IMG/VR virus record: IMGVR_UViG_3300045135_000603
Location: 1 to 26,669 of that record
Source: a virus
Strand: one strand, 5' to 3'
DNA length: 26,669 nucleotides
Under the pieces are notes generated by a model, which ran no database searches, was not told the origin of the DNA, and was given only the letters and a program-made list of their open reading frames with translations. Numbering within the stretch: position 1 is the stretch's first letter; every line of letters starts with the position of its first letter. This document shows, one piece after another, positions 1 to 5,880 of this stretch. Both the position numbers and the translations under genes were made by a program.

Positions 1-389
1 TCGTTTCTACACAATTTCCAGAAATTGAGAAACAGATTGGAGTTAAACCATTTAAAGGAACAGCATACCCAAAGATTAATGTGTATGAGTGGGATACCAA
101 AGTTGGTGTCATCGCAGAGATTCCAGGACTATCAAAGAAAGACTTGTCAGTAGAGGTTACTGACGGAGTTCTTACAATTAGTGGAGATAAACATAAGTTG
201 TTTGATGTAGGAGATGCTAAAGTAATTCGTAGAGAATTAAAAGAGTCATCTTTTAAAAGACAATTTGAGTTAGGTGAAGAACTTGACGGAGATAATATCA
301 ATGCTAAATTTGAGGACGGTATACTCTCGATTGAGATTCCAAAGGTAGAACCAGAGAAACCAAAAACAAACAAAATAAAAATCTCTTAA
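1..389 (+). CDS. Hsp20 small heat shock protein, 5' truncated
   Basis: The reading frame is open from base 3 to the stop at 387-389, so the gene begins before the window. The GTG at 81 is an internal valine codon, not a convincing start. The visible 128 residues contain the alpha-crystallin domain: a PKINVYEWD segment, then the hallmark AEIPGLSKKDLSVEV and GVLTISGDK strands, and near the end a FEDGILSIEIPK strand. Small heat shock proteins form oligomers that hold unfolding proteins without ATP. Hsp20 genes are common in T4-like phages of marine bacteria, where a role in virion assembly or host proteostasis is presumed. The next gene is a J-domain-like protein, which suggests a small chaperone module. 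The family call is secure. Length and start are unknown because of the window edge. Confidence 0.9.
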   Translation, partial: VSTQFPEIEKQIGVKPFKGTAYPKINVYEWDTKVGVIAEIPGLSKKDLSVEVTDGVLTISGDKHKLFDVGDAKVIRRELKESSFKRQFELGEELDGDNINAKFEDGILSIEIPKVEPEKPKTNKIKIS

Positions 390-420
390 TTTAAATAAGG
401 TTATATCTATTTATAGTTGA

Positions 421-456
421 GGGGTTTTTAAATTCAAGTGGGAAACTTGGTGCCCC
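421..456 (+). promoter_or_regulatory. Hairpin in the leader of the J-domain-like gene
   Basis: GGGG (421-424) can pair with CCCC (453-456), enclosing a second stem CAAGT (435-439)/ACTTG (445-449) with a GGGAA loop. It lies 12 bases upstream of a start codon that has no recognisable Shine-Dalgarno sequence. It could be a terminator remnant for the Hsp20 gene or a translation-control element. Pairing is seen in sequence; function is inferred. Confidence 0.35.
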
Positions 457-468
457 TTGCTATAAATT

Positions 469-1029
469 ATGGATGATTTAATAAAGTTACGACAAAAAAA
501 GATTCGACAAAAACTTCGTTATCTACAATTAGAATTAATGGAAGCGAAGATTATCTACAAGAACTCTTTACAAAAGTTTCACAAAGACTTTTCACAAGAC
601 ATCAAACCAGATAAAGACAATAAAGAAAAGATTGATGTCAAAGACCCATACGAAGAAATACAAACAGAAGTATCAGATGATACAATGAAAAAAGTATATC
701 GCAAGGTAGCTAATAAAGTTCACCCGGACAAAAAGGGTGGAGATAAGAAAAAGTTCCAGATAGCTGCAAAGGCAAAAAAGAATAATGACTTTGGACAATT
801 ATTAGAAATGGCAGATGAGTTAGAAATTGATATAGAGTTATCAAATGAATTGATTGATGAAATGAATAAACAATGTAATGCAGTTGTGAACAACATCAAC
901 ACAATCAAAACAACAACAGCGTGGACTTGGGCACATTGTCAACCACAAGAACGAGAAGGATTACGACAATACATATTAGCCACCATTACCCCACCAAAAG
1001 ATTTAACAGAGGAAAAAACGAAAAACTAA
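469..1029 (+). CDS. J-domain-like protein (DnaJ-type co-chaperone)
   Basis: This 186-residue protein has a basic, coiled-coil-prone N-terminus (about residues 1-35). A J-domain-like core follows: a helix YRKVANKV leads directly into HPD at residues 85-87, then KKGGDKKKFQIAAKA. The HPD tripeptide between two basic helices is the J-domain signature and is what stimulates Hsp70 ATPase activity. Helix III differs from canonical DnaJ and there is no zinc-finger or client-binding domain, so it would be a minimal J protein redirecting host DnaK. The start lacks a Shine-Dalgarno sequence and follows TATAAATTATGGAT, a 14-mer also found at the start of the gene at 2532. It follows the Hsp20 gene on the same strand. 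J-domain assignment is fairly likely; client and role are unknown. Confidence 0.6.
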   Translation: MDDLIKLRQKKIRQKLRYLQLELMEAKIIYKNSLQKFHKDFSQDIKPDKDNKEKIDVKDPYEEIQTEVSDDTMKKVYRKVANKVHPDKKGGDKKKFQIAAKAKKNNDFGQLLEMADELEIDIELSNELIDEMNKQCNAVVNNINTIKTTTAWTWAHCQPQEREGLRQYILATITPPKDLTEEKTKN

Positions 1030-1032
1030 AAT
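1003..1032 (+). promoter_or_regulatory. Possible sigma70-type promoter for the structured RNA
   Basis: TTAACA (1003-1008) and TAAAAT (1027-1032) each match the sigma70 consensus at five of six positions and are 18 bases apart. Transcription would begin near 1039, just before the structured region. In AT-rich DNA such matches arise by chance, so this is tentative. Confidence 0.3.
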
Positions 1033-1370
1033 TGATATCGTAGAGTTTTCATTCCCAAAACTGCTTGGGTTTAATTTTTGCGGAGTTGAGTGAGAGGTTT
1101 GGATGAGCGACCAAACGAAAGTTCTGATGAGAGAGTGTTCATCAGTCACGATAATAAGTTCCGAAGGGAACTTTAGTGATTTACTAAAAAGTCATCAGAA
1201 GATACCCTAACACAAAGGACAGATAATTGCACTATAAGTTAGGCTGGGTTGTAGACCAAAGATGTAGTGTAATACCAAGCAATACTTGATTTGTTCGGTT
1301 GATATAGCAATCGGACAGGTCAGTTTGAAAAAAATGACGGAATAGTGTGCCCGTCTTATACTTATATTAA
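1033..1370 (+). ncRNA. Putative structured RNA, about 330 nt, unidentified
   Basis: This is the largest gene-free stretch in the window. No plausible protein is seen in it. It contains helices dense enough to suggest a folded RNA: 1097-1102/1111-1116 (6 bp); 1122-1130/1192-1200 (9 bp, perfect); 1146-1149/1176-1179 enclosing 1156-1162/1167-1173 (7 bp, GAAG loop); 1227-1234/1265-1272 (8 bp) crossed by 1206-1211/1238-1243 (6 bp), which makes a pseudoknot; 1292-1301/1308-1317 (10 bp with two G-U pairs); and 1336-1340/1351-1355. It lies between two intact genes. It could be an independent trans-acting RNA or a long leader of the gene at 1388. I do not recognise tRNA, tmRNA, RNase P or a complete group I intron. 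The pairing was found by eye and no energy was computed. Confidence 0.55.
1054..1079 (+). terminator. Weak terminator-like hairpin after the J-domain-like gene
   Basis: CCCAA (1054-1058) pairs with TTGGG (1065-1069) around a 6-base loop and is followed by TTTAATTTTTG. The stem is short, so it may instead be the first helix of the structured RNA. Confidence 0.3.
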
Positions 1371-1387
1371 AGGTGGGAGAAAAAATT

Positions 1388-2290
1388 ATGGAAAACTCAA
1401 AATATTTTTATATATGGATTGGATTGTCAGCATTACTTATCGCAGGTAGTGCAGCAGCATTTTCGGTCTATGGATTAGCAAAACTTTTTAGTGGAGCGTT
1501 CTTATCAGTAGTGGTAATGGCAGGTTCATTAGAATTAGGTAAATTAGTTACGGCATCATTTTTATATCGTTATTGGAATGTGATTAATTATTTCCAAAAA
1601 GTTTATATGACGATAGCAACATTGGTATTGATATTCATTACATCAGCAGGTATCTTTGGATATTTGTCAAACGCGTATCAAGGAGCAACATTAGAATTTG
1701 AAAAACAATCTACTGAACTATTAACAATAGAAGAACGAATAGACCAATTAGAAGAAGATAAAGTTTTTCTAAAAGAAGAATTAGAAGTTGCTATATCTGA
1801 ATTACCAGATAACTACATCACAGCAAAAAGAAAGTTGAGAGAGGATTACAATCCACAGATTTTACAAATCAATAATGAGTTGTTGGAATATAAAAAGACA
1901 AGAGCTGATTTAGAAATACAATTAGTATCTACGGGAGTTGATGTTGGACCAGCAATTTATTTGGCAAGAACTTTCGGAACCGACATAGATACCGTAGTTA
2001 AGTTCTTTATCTTTATTCTTATCTTTGTGTTTGACCCGTTAGCAGTTATGTTAGTCATAGCATATAATCAAGCACTATTAGAAAGAAAACCAAAAGAAAA
2101 AACACAACACGAGAATTGGCAAGACATTTATTCACAACCAACATTGATTGAGGATAATGAACGAATGGATATAATTGGTCAGAACGGAAACGACGGATTA
2201 CATTATGATGTAGAACCAGACATAGAACCAGATGATAATAATAATCCAAATCCACAACCAACAGCAAGAGGTGGAATAAGAATAAAATGA
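1388..2290 (+). CDS. Membrane protein with central coiled coil, unknown function
   Basis: The ATG at 1388 is chosen over the in-frame GTG at 1373 because AGGTGGGAG (1371-1379) sits at the right distance as ribosome site. The product is 300 residues. It has hydrophobic segments near residues 5-25, 32-55 and 72-92, a charged coiled coil of about 90 residues (roughly 103-190), a further hydrophobic segment near 205-230 containing FDPLAVMLVIAY, and an acidic, Asn/Pro-rich tail. This reads as a multi-pass inner-membrane protein with a large coiled loop between the third and fourth helices. No enzymatic motif is visible. It directly follows the structured RNA region and may be its regulated target. 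Family unrecognised; the membrane topology is the only firm statement. Confidence 0.75.
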   Translation: MENSKYFYIWIGLSALLIAGSAAAFSVYGLAKLFSGAFLSVVVMAGSLELGKLVTASFLYRYWNVINYFQKVYMTIATLVLIFITSAGIFGYLSNAYQGATLEFEKQSTELLTIEERIDQLEEDKVFLKEELEVAISELPDNYITAKRKLREDYNPQILQINNELLEYKKTRADLEIQLVSTGVDVGPAIYLARTFGTDIDTVVKFFIFILIFVFDPLAVMLVIAYNQALLERKPKEKTQHENWQDIYSQPTLIEDNERMDIIGQNGNDGLHYDVEPDIEPDDNNNPNPQPTARGGIRIK

Positions 2291-2316
2291 TTTTAACTAC
2301 ACAACAGGAGAATACA

Positions 2317-2478
2317 ATGAGTAAGAAGTATGAGTATAAGTCAAAACTATTTAGAAAAGTTCATCAATTACAAAAACGATTGTATCGGACAGAACAAAAT
2401 CCAGGACATTCAGAGGATAAAGTGTGGTTTAGAGAAATGAGAATTAAGAAGTTAATTAATAAAATTAAAGAAAAATAA
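2317..2478 (+). CDS. Small basic protein, unknown
   Basis: A 53-residue protein very rich in Lys and Arg (begins MSKKYEYKSK, ends KLINKIKEK). The start at 2317 is preferred to the in-frame ATG at 2287 because AGGAG lies 7 bases upstream of it; 2287 would overlap the preceding stop and has no ribosome site. The charge would suit nucleic-acid binding, but there is no recognisable domain. It sits in a run of short accessory genes. Confidence 0.6.
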   Translation: MSKKYEYKSKLFRKVHQLQKRLYRTEQNPGHSEDKVWFREMRIKKLINKIKEK

Positions 2479-2487
2479 AAAAAATGC

Positions 2488-2516
2488 TTGACAAACGAAA
2501 AAAAATGTTGTATATT
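2488..2516 (+). promoter_or_regulatory. Sigma70-type promoter, TTGACA-N17-TATATT
   Basis: A perfect -35 hexamer (2488-2493), exact 17-base spacer and a TATATT -10 (2511-2516) lie in the gap before the gene at 2532. The predicted start near 2523 gives a leader of about 9 bases without a Shine-Dalgarno sequence. Its strong consensus suggests recognition by the host housekeeping polymerase, i.e. an early promoter. Confidence 0.75.
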
Positions 2517-2531
2517 AAGGGTATATAAATT

Positions 2532-2762
2532 ATGGATATTAGAGAAATAGTAAAACGATTAGAAACAATAGAAGCTGAAGCTCGTGATAAAAAACAATAT
2601 GAATTAGAGGATTCGGTTGGTAGACTAATTGAGGATATTATTGAAATTGACTTGGAACAAGAAAAAGAGTTCCAAAAAGAAGTATCCAAATATATAGATG
2701 AAAAAATAGAAAAAGAGTTAGTAAGGAGGGCATACGCGTCAGGTTCAATGGCGCAAGCGTAA
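2532..2762 (+). CDS. Small acidic helical protein, unknown
   Basis: A 76-residue protein, strongly charged and predicted mostly alpha-helical with heptad-like spacing (KRLETIEAEARDKK, then a Glu/Lys-rich second half). It is the first gene behind a consensus promoter at 2488-2516 and has a very short leader, so it is probably expressed early. No family recognised. Small, acidic, early phage proteins are often host-takeover or anti-defence factors, but nothing in the sequence shows that here. Confidence 0.65.
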   Translation: MDIREIVKRLETIEAEARDKKQYELEDSVGRLIEDIIEIDLEQEKEFQKEVSKYIDEKIEKELVRRAYASGSMAQA

Positions 2763-2767
2763 AAGAT

Positions 2768-3214
2768 ATGAGTAAGTTTGAAGATAATGGTGGTTATTAC
2801 ATTGACGGAGTTCCTTATATGGATTGTAAATATACTGGAATACCAGTTAAGAATGTAAGTGAAGATGCCACATATGTTATTAGTGATAAAGCGTTACAAT
2901 CAAGAATGTATAAAATGTTTCCAGAGGATTTTGCGGAAAAGACGAAGTATAAACCAACAGGTCGTCCTGCTGGTTGGCACTTTATGAACGAGTTTGTTGA
3001 TAAAGACGGAAATGTTTTTCACAAAGGTAAAGAACAACCTAAACTAAAAGGAACTTTACCACCGACAAAAGTCAAACCAAAAAAGAAAGTCAAAAGAAAA
3101 ACCAAAGATGAAATCTTGGTTGCTCGTCATAAAGAAAAGTTAGCAGTTGAAAGAAAACTAAAAAAAGATTTAGACAAACAAAAAAAATTCCTAATGGGAG
3201 AGGTTGATAAATGA
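2768..3214 (+). CDS. Unknown protein with basic C-terminal half
   Basis: A 148-residue protein. The N-terminal half (about 1-90) is compact and aromatic-rich, with paired motifs of the type DGVPYMDCKYTG and KDGNVFHKGKEQ that could form small beta-hairpins. The C-terminal half is very Lys-rich (a KVKPKKKVKRK patch) and helical, suitable for binding nucleic acid or ribosomes. It starts 5 bases after the previous stop with no clear Shine-Dalgarno site, so it is probably translationally coupled. Not recognised. Confidence 0.65.
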   Translation: MSKFEDNGGYYIDGVPYMDCKYTGIPVKNVSEDATYVISDKALQSRMYKMFPEDFAEKTKYKPTGRPAGWHFMNEFVDKDGNVFHKGKEQPKLKGTLPPTKVKPKKKVKRKTKDEILVARHKEKLAVERKLKKDLDKQKKFLMGEVDK

Positions 3215-3405
3215 TAATGAAAAAAAGATTAGTAATTGGTAAATTACTAAAAGGTGATAAAAGATTAGACGGAGAAACTTTCGTAGAATACAAAGAAAGA
3301 ATGAAATTAGAAAAGTCTTTATTAAAGGATTATCTATCTGGTGTTTGGGTCACCACAGAAGAATTTAGGAATAATAAGCAAAAAACACTTGACAAATTAA
3401 AATAA
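3211..3405 (+). CDS. Small basic protein, unknown
   Basis: A 64-residue, Lys/Leu-rich, probably helical protein. The start overlaps the previous stop (ATGA at 3211-3214) and a GGAGAGG ribosome site precedes it; an alternative ATG lies at 3217. The -35 of the next promoter falls within its last codons. No domain recognised. Confidence 0.6.
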   Translation: MIMKKRLVIGKLLKGDKRLDGETFVEYKERMKLEKSLLKDYLSGVWVTTEEFRNNKQKTLDKLK

Positions 3406-3417
3406 ATAGGTTATATT
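3389..3417 (+). promoter_or_regulatory. Sigma70-type promoter giving a predicted leaderless transcript
   Basis: TTGACA (3389-3394), a 17-base spacer and TATATT (3412-3417) overlap the end of the preceding gene. Only six bases (AAGGTT) separate the -10 from the ATG at 3424, so the expected transcription start coincides with the start codon. Confidence 0.75.
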
Positions 3418-3423
3418 AAGGTT

Positions 3424-4347
3424 ATGAATTTAGGTTATGCGTGTATCAATATGAAGTTGTCGTATCCAAAAAAATATGGATTGGACCAACATAGAATAAC
3501 AATGAACAGAAGTATGATTAAACGAACCTTTGATGAAAAGGGTTTGGATTATACATCTGAATTAGTTATGAAAAATGTTGCAGACTTACATAAGATTATA
3601 CAATGGAACGAAGACAATGGTATCAAGTTCTTTCGTATGTCATCAGAAACATTTCCTTGGGCATCCGAGTATTACAAAGATTGGACACAATTTCCAAACA
3701 TTAGATTTATTCACGCAATGTTATCTGATTGTGGTAAGTTAGCAACTCAATACGGACACAGACTGACTGCTCACCCAGGACCTTTCAATGTATTGGTATC
3801 ACCAAACGAAGATGTAGTTCAGAACACAATCACAGATTTGACTATACACGCAGACATTATGGACTTTATGGGTTTATCAAGAACACCATACAACAAACTC
3901 AACATACATTGTAATGGTGTGTATGGAGATAAACAATCTGCTATGGATAGGTTTTGTAAAAACTTTGAACGACTACCCGAGTCAGTTCAGACAAGACTTA
4001 CCGTAGAGAACGACGATAAAGCATCTATGTATTCAGTAAAAGATTTATACGAGGGTATTCACAAACGAATCGGAATACCAATTGTGTTTGACTACCATCA
4101 TTACAAGTTCAACACCGGAGAACAAACAGAACAAGAAGCATTAGAAATGGCATTATCTACTTGGGGAGATGTAAAACCAGTAGTTCATTATTCAGAAAGT
4201 CGTTCCGTAGAACAATTAGATGAGTCAATCAAACCACAAGCACACTCGGACTTAATTAAAGAATTACCAAATACCTACGGACACGATGTAGATATTATGG
4301 TAGAAGCAAAACACAAAGAATTAGCAATAGAGAGGTTTATAAAATGA
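3424..4347 (+). CDS. uvsE: UV-damage endonuclease, UvdE/UvsE family
   Basis: A 307-residue TIM-barrel endonuclease that nicks DNA 5' to UV photoproducts, starting an alternative excision repair. The family's metal-site motifs are in order: LTAHPGPF with H117, NIHCNG with H162, LTVENDD with E195 and D197, FDYHH with D223 and H225/H226, and VVHYSES with H255. Length matches bacterial UvdE (about 300). It is expressed from its own promoter, apparently leaderless, and its stop overlaps the start of the RimK-like gene (ATGA). A photorepair gene makes sense for a phage of sunlit water. Identification is strong; the exact substrate range is not determinable from sequence. Confidence 0.92.
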   Translation: MNLGYACINMKLSYPKKYGLDQHRITMNRSMIKRTFDEKGLDYTSELVMKNVADLHKIIQWNEDNGIKFFRMSSETFPWASEYYKDWTQFPNIRFIHAMLSDCGKLATQYGHRLTAHPGPFNVLVSPNEDVVQNTITDLTIHADIMDFMGLSRTPYNKLNIHCNGVYGDKQSAMDRFCKNFERLPESVQTRLTVENDDKASMYSVKDLYEGIHKRIGIPIVFDYHHYKFNTGEQTEQEALEMALSTWGDVKPVVHYSESRSVEQLDESIKPQAHSDLIKELPNTYGHDVDIMVEAKHKELAIERFIK

Positions 4348-5237
4348 ATGGTTGGATAATACATAAAAAACAATTAGGAGAAAATCACGAAGTCCAAAGA
4401 CTTGTTGAAGAGTTTGAAAAACGAGGAGTTAAGATTCGTGTAGTTAATCCACAAGATGTAGATATATTTGTTGATAGAGATGATAGAAACTCTATATTGG
4501 TTGAGGGTAAACCAAGAAGACTTCCAGACTTTGTATTACCGAGAACCGGAAGTGGAACAACTTACTTCATCAAAGCAATCATCAGACATATGGAAAGACT
4601 TGGTGTCACGATGATTAACGGAAGTGATGCCATTGACAATGTTAAAGATAAATTATATTCACAACAAATACTTGGACAATCAAATTTACCTTGTCCAAAA
4701 ACTATGTTGGTAAAGCATCCGATTAATGTAAAAATGATAGAGGATAATTTAAGTTATCCAATGATTGTAAAAACTTTAAGTGGTAGTTATGGTAGTGGAG
4801 TGTTTATGGTGGAGAACAGAAAACAATTTGTTCAGATGATGAAAATGGCAGAGATAACTAAACCAAGTTATAATATTATTATACAAGAATGTATAGAAGA
4901 TTCTTTCGGTAAAGACTTACGAGTATTGGTAGTGAATGGTAAAGTTGCAGGTTGTATGATGAGACAATCAGTTGACGGAGACTTTCGTGCAAACTTAACT
5001 CGTGGTGGAGAAGCAATTCCTTATCAAGTTGATGATGACATTGAGTGGATTAGTGGAGAGAGTGCAAGACTTTTAGATTTAGATATAGCAGGAGTTGACT
5101 TGTTATTTAACGGAGATAGTTATACTATTTGTGAGGTTAATTCAGCACCAGGTTTTGAAGGTATGGAAAAATATACCAAGGTAAACATCGCAGAAAAAAT
5201 GGTAGACTATATAATTAAAAAAGTGGGAAGTAAATAG
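4344..5237 (+). CDS. RimK-like ATP-grasp ligase
   Basis: A 297-residue ATP-grasp enzyme. It has a pre-ATP-grasp N-terminal domain (about 1-95), then the nucleotide-binding MIVKTLSGSYGSG (glycine-rich loop at 146-152), FGKDLRVLVVNGK, a FRANLTRGGEA segment, and the metal-binding CEVNSAPGFEGME with E264 and N266. These match RimK-type enzymes, which add glutamate residues to a protein C-terminus (ribosomal protein S6 in Escherichia coli) or ligate amino acids to small acids. The start overlaps the UvdE stop and has an AGAGAGG ribosome site, so the two are translationally coupled. The substrate here is unknown: host S6, a phage protein, or a small molecule. The family call is strong. Confidence 0.88.
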   Translation: MNGWIIHKKQLGENHEVQRLVEEFEKRGVKIRVVNPQDVDIFVDRDDRNSILVEGKPRRLPDFVLPRTGSGTTYFIKAIIRHMERLGVTMINGSDAIDNVKDKLYSQQILGQSNLPCPKTMLVKHPINVKMIEDNLSYPMIVKTLSGSYGSGVFMVENRKQFVQMMKMAEITKPSYNIIIQECIEDSFGKDLRVLVVNGKVAGCMMRQSVDGDFRANLTRGGEAIPYQVDDDIEWISGESARLLDLDIAGVDLLFNGDSYTICEVNSAPGFEGMEKYTKVNIAEKMVDYIIKKVGSK

Positions 5238-5262
5238 TTATTACTATAAAAGGACGGAAACT

Positions 5263-5805
5263 ATGAAAAGATACTTTATAATATTTTTAACATTTTTTAC
5301 TTTATTCAATGGATTGGTTTGGGATAAACTATTCAAAGGGTATCGTGAATACTATATGGCAATGATTGATAGTCTTGAAGACGATAGAGTTAGACTACAA
5401 TTAAAGATTGACGAATTAACAAACGGAGTTCGTTTAGACGGACTTGATGTTGTGGTTACAATGTATCACCCGGTTAGAAATCAAACCGACAGAACACCAA
5501 ACATATTAGCAGACGGAACAAAGATTACAATACATAAAGCATCAGAATACAAGTATGTTGCGGTTAGTCGTAATTTATTAAAGCGTTGGGGTGGTTGGTT
5601 AGACTATGATGACTTTATTGTATTATCCGGAACAGACGGAAAGGACGGAGTGTATCAAGTCAAGGACACAATGAATAAACGATTTGTAAATCGTATTGAT
5701 ATATTGGAAAGTCCAGGAACTAAACCATACAAATTTACAAGTGCTAAAATTAAGAAAGCAAATCTAAACGAGGATATAAAGTTTGTTTCAGAAAAAAATA
5801 ATTGA
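5263..5805 (+). CDS. Membrane-anchored 3D-domain (double-psi barrel) protein
   Basis: A 180-residue protein. Residues 2-20 (KRYFIIFLTFFTLFNGLVW) form an N-terminal hydrophobic anchor or uncleaved signal, followed by a short coiled segment. The region from VVVTMYHPV (about residue 65) to NRIDIL resembles a 3D (Asp-Asp-Asp) domain: an ADGTKI segment, YVAVSRNLL, and YQVKDTMNKRFVNRIDI, which carries late aspartates. 3D domains belong to the double-psi barrel fold shared with MltA and RlpA, proteins acting on peptidoglycan. A role in lysis or wall remodelling is plausible but inferred. The ribosome site is AAGGACGG before 5263. Confidence 0.6.
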   Translation: MKRYFIIFLTFFTLFNGLVWDKLFKGYREYYMAMIDSLEDDRVRLQLKIDELTNGVRLDGLDVVVTMYHPVRNQTDRTPNILADGTKITIHKASEYKYVAVSRNLLKRWGGWLDYDDFIVLSGTDGKDGVYQVKDTMNKRFVNRIDILESPGTKPYKFTSAKIKKANLNEDIKFVSEKNN

Positions 5806-5822
5806 TTTTAAAAAATCATCGT

Positions 5823-5831
5823 TATATTTAT
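5823..5831 (+). promoter_or_regulatory. TATATTTAT motif, candidate late promoter
   Basis: This motif lies in a 75-base gap, 49 bases before the glycosyltransferase-like gene. The same 9-mer recurs in four other gene-free positions, always pointing to the following gene. A gp55-like sigma factor is encoded in the window; T4 gp55 recognises an AT-only -10 (TATAAATA) without a -35. Confidence 0.5.
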
Positions 5832-5880
5832 ATATGTAGACGAAATAATTAACAATTGAAAAATACATAGGAGAAGTAAA

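Noticed and set aside
81-83. GTG as start of the Hsp20 gene
   Set aside because: The frame is open upstream and the preceding residues continue a typical Hsp20 lead-in, so the gene starts before the window.
1124-1173. Hammerhead ribozyme (CTGATGA followed by CGAA)
   Set aside because: The second core element is more than 30 bases away and the intervening bases do not form the required stem II.
1206-1275. Group I intron core
   Set aside because: The interleaved helices and AAAGATG-TAGTG resemble P3, P7 and J8/7, but only 15 bases lie between the P3-like and P7-like strands, too few for P4-P6. The conserved G-C pair of P7 is C-G, and both flanking genes are intact.
1030-1372. tRNA, tmRNA or RNase P RNA
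   Set aside because: No acceptor stem, T-loop (TTCRA) or CCA end was found, and no GAGGAAAGTCC-type conserved block.
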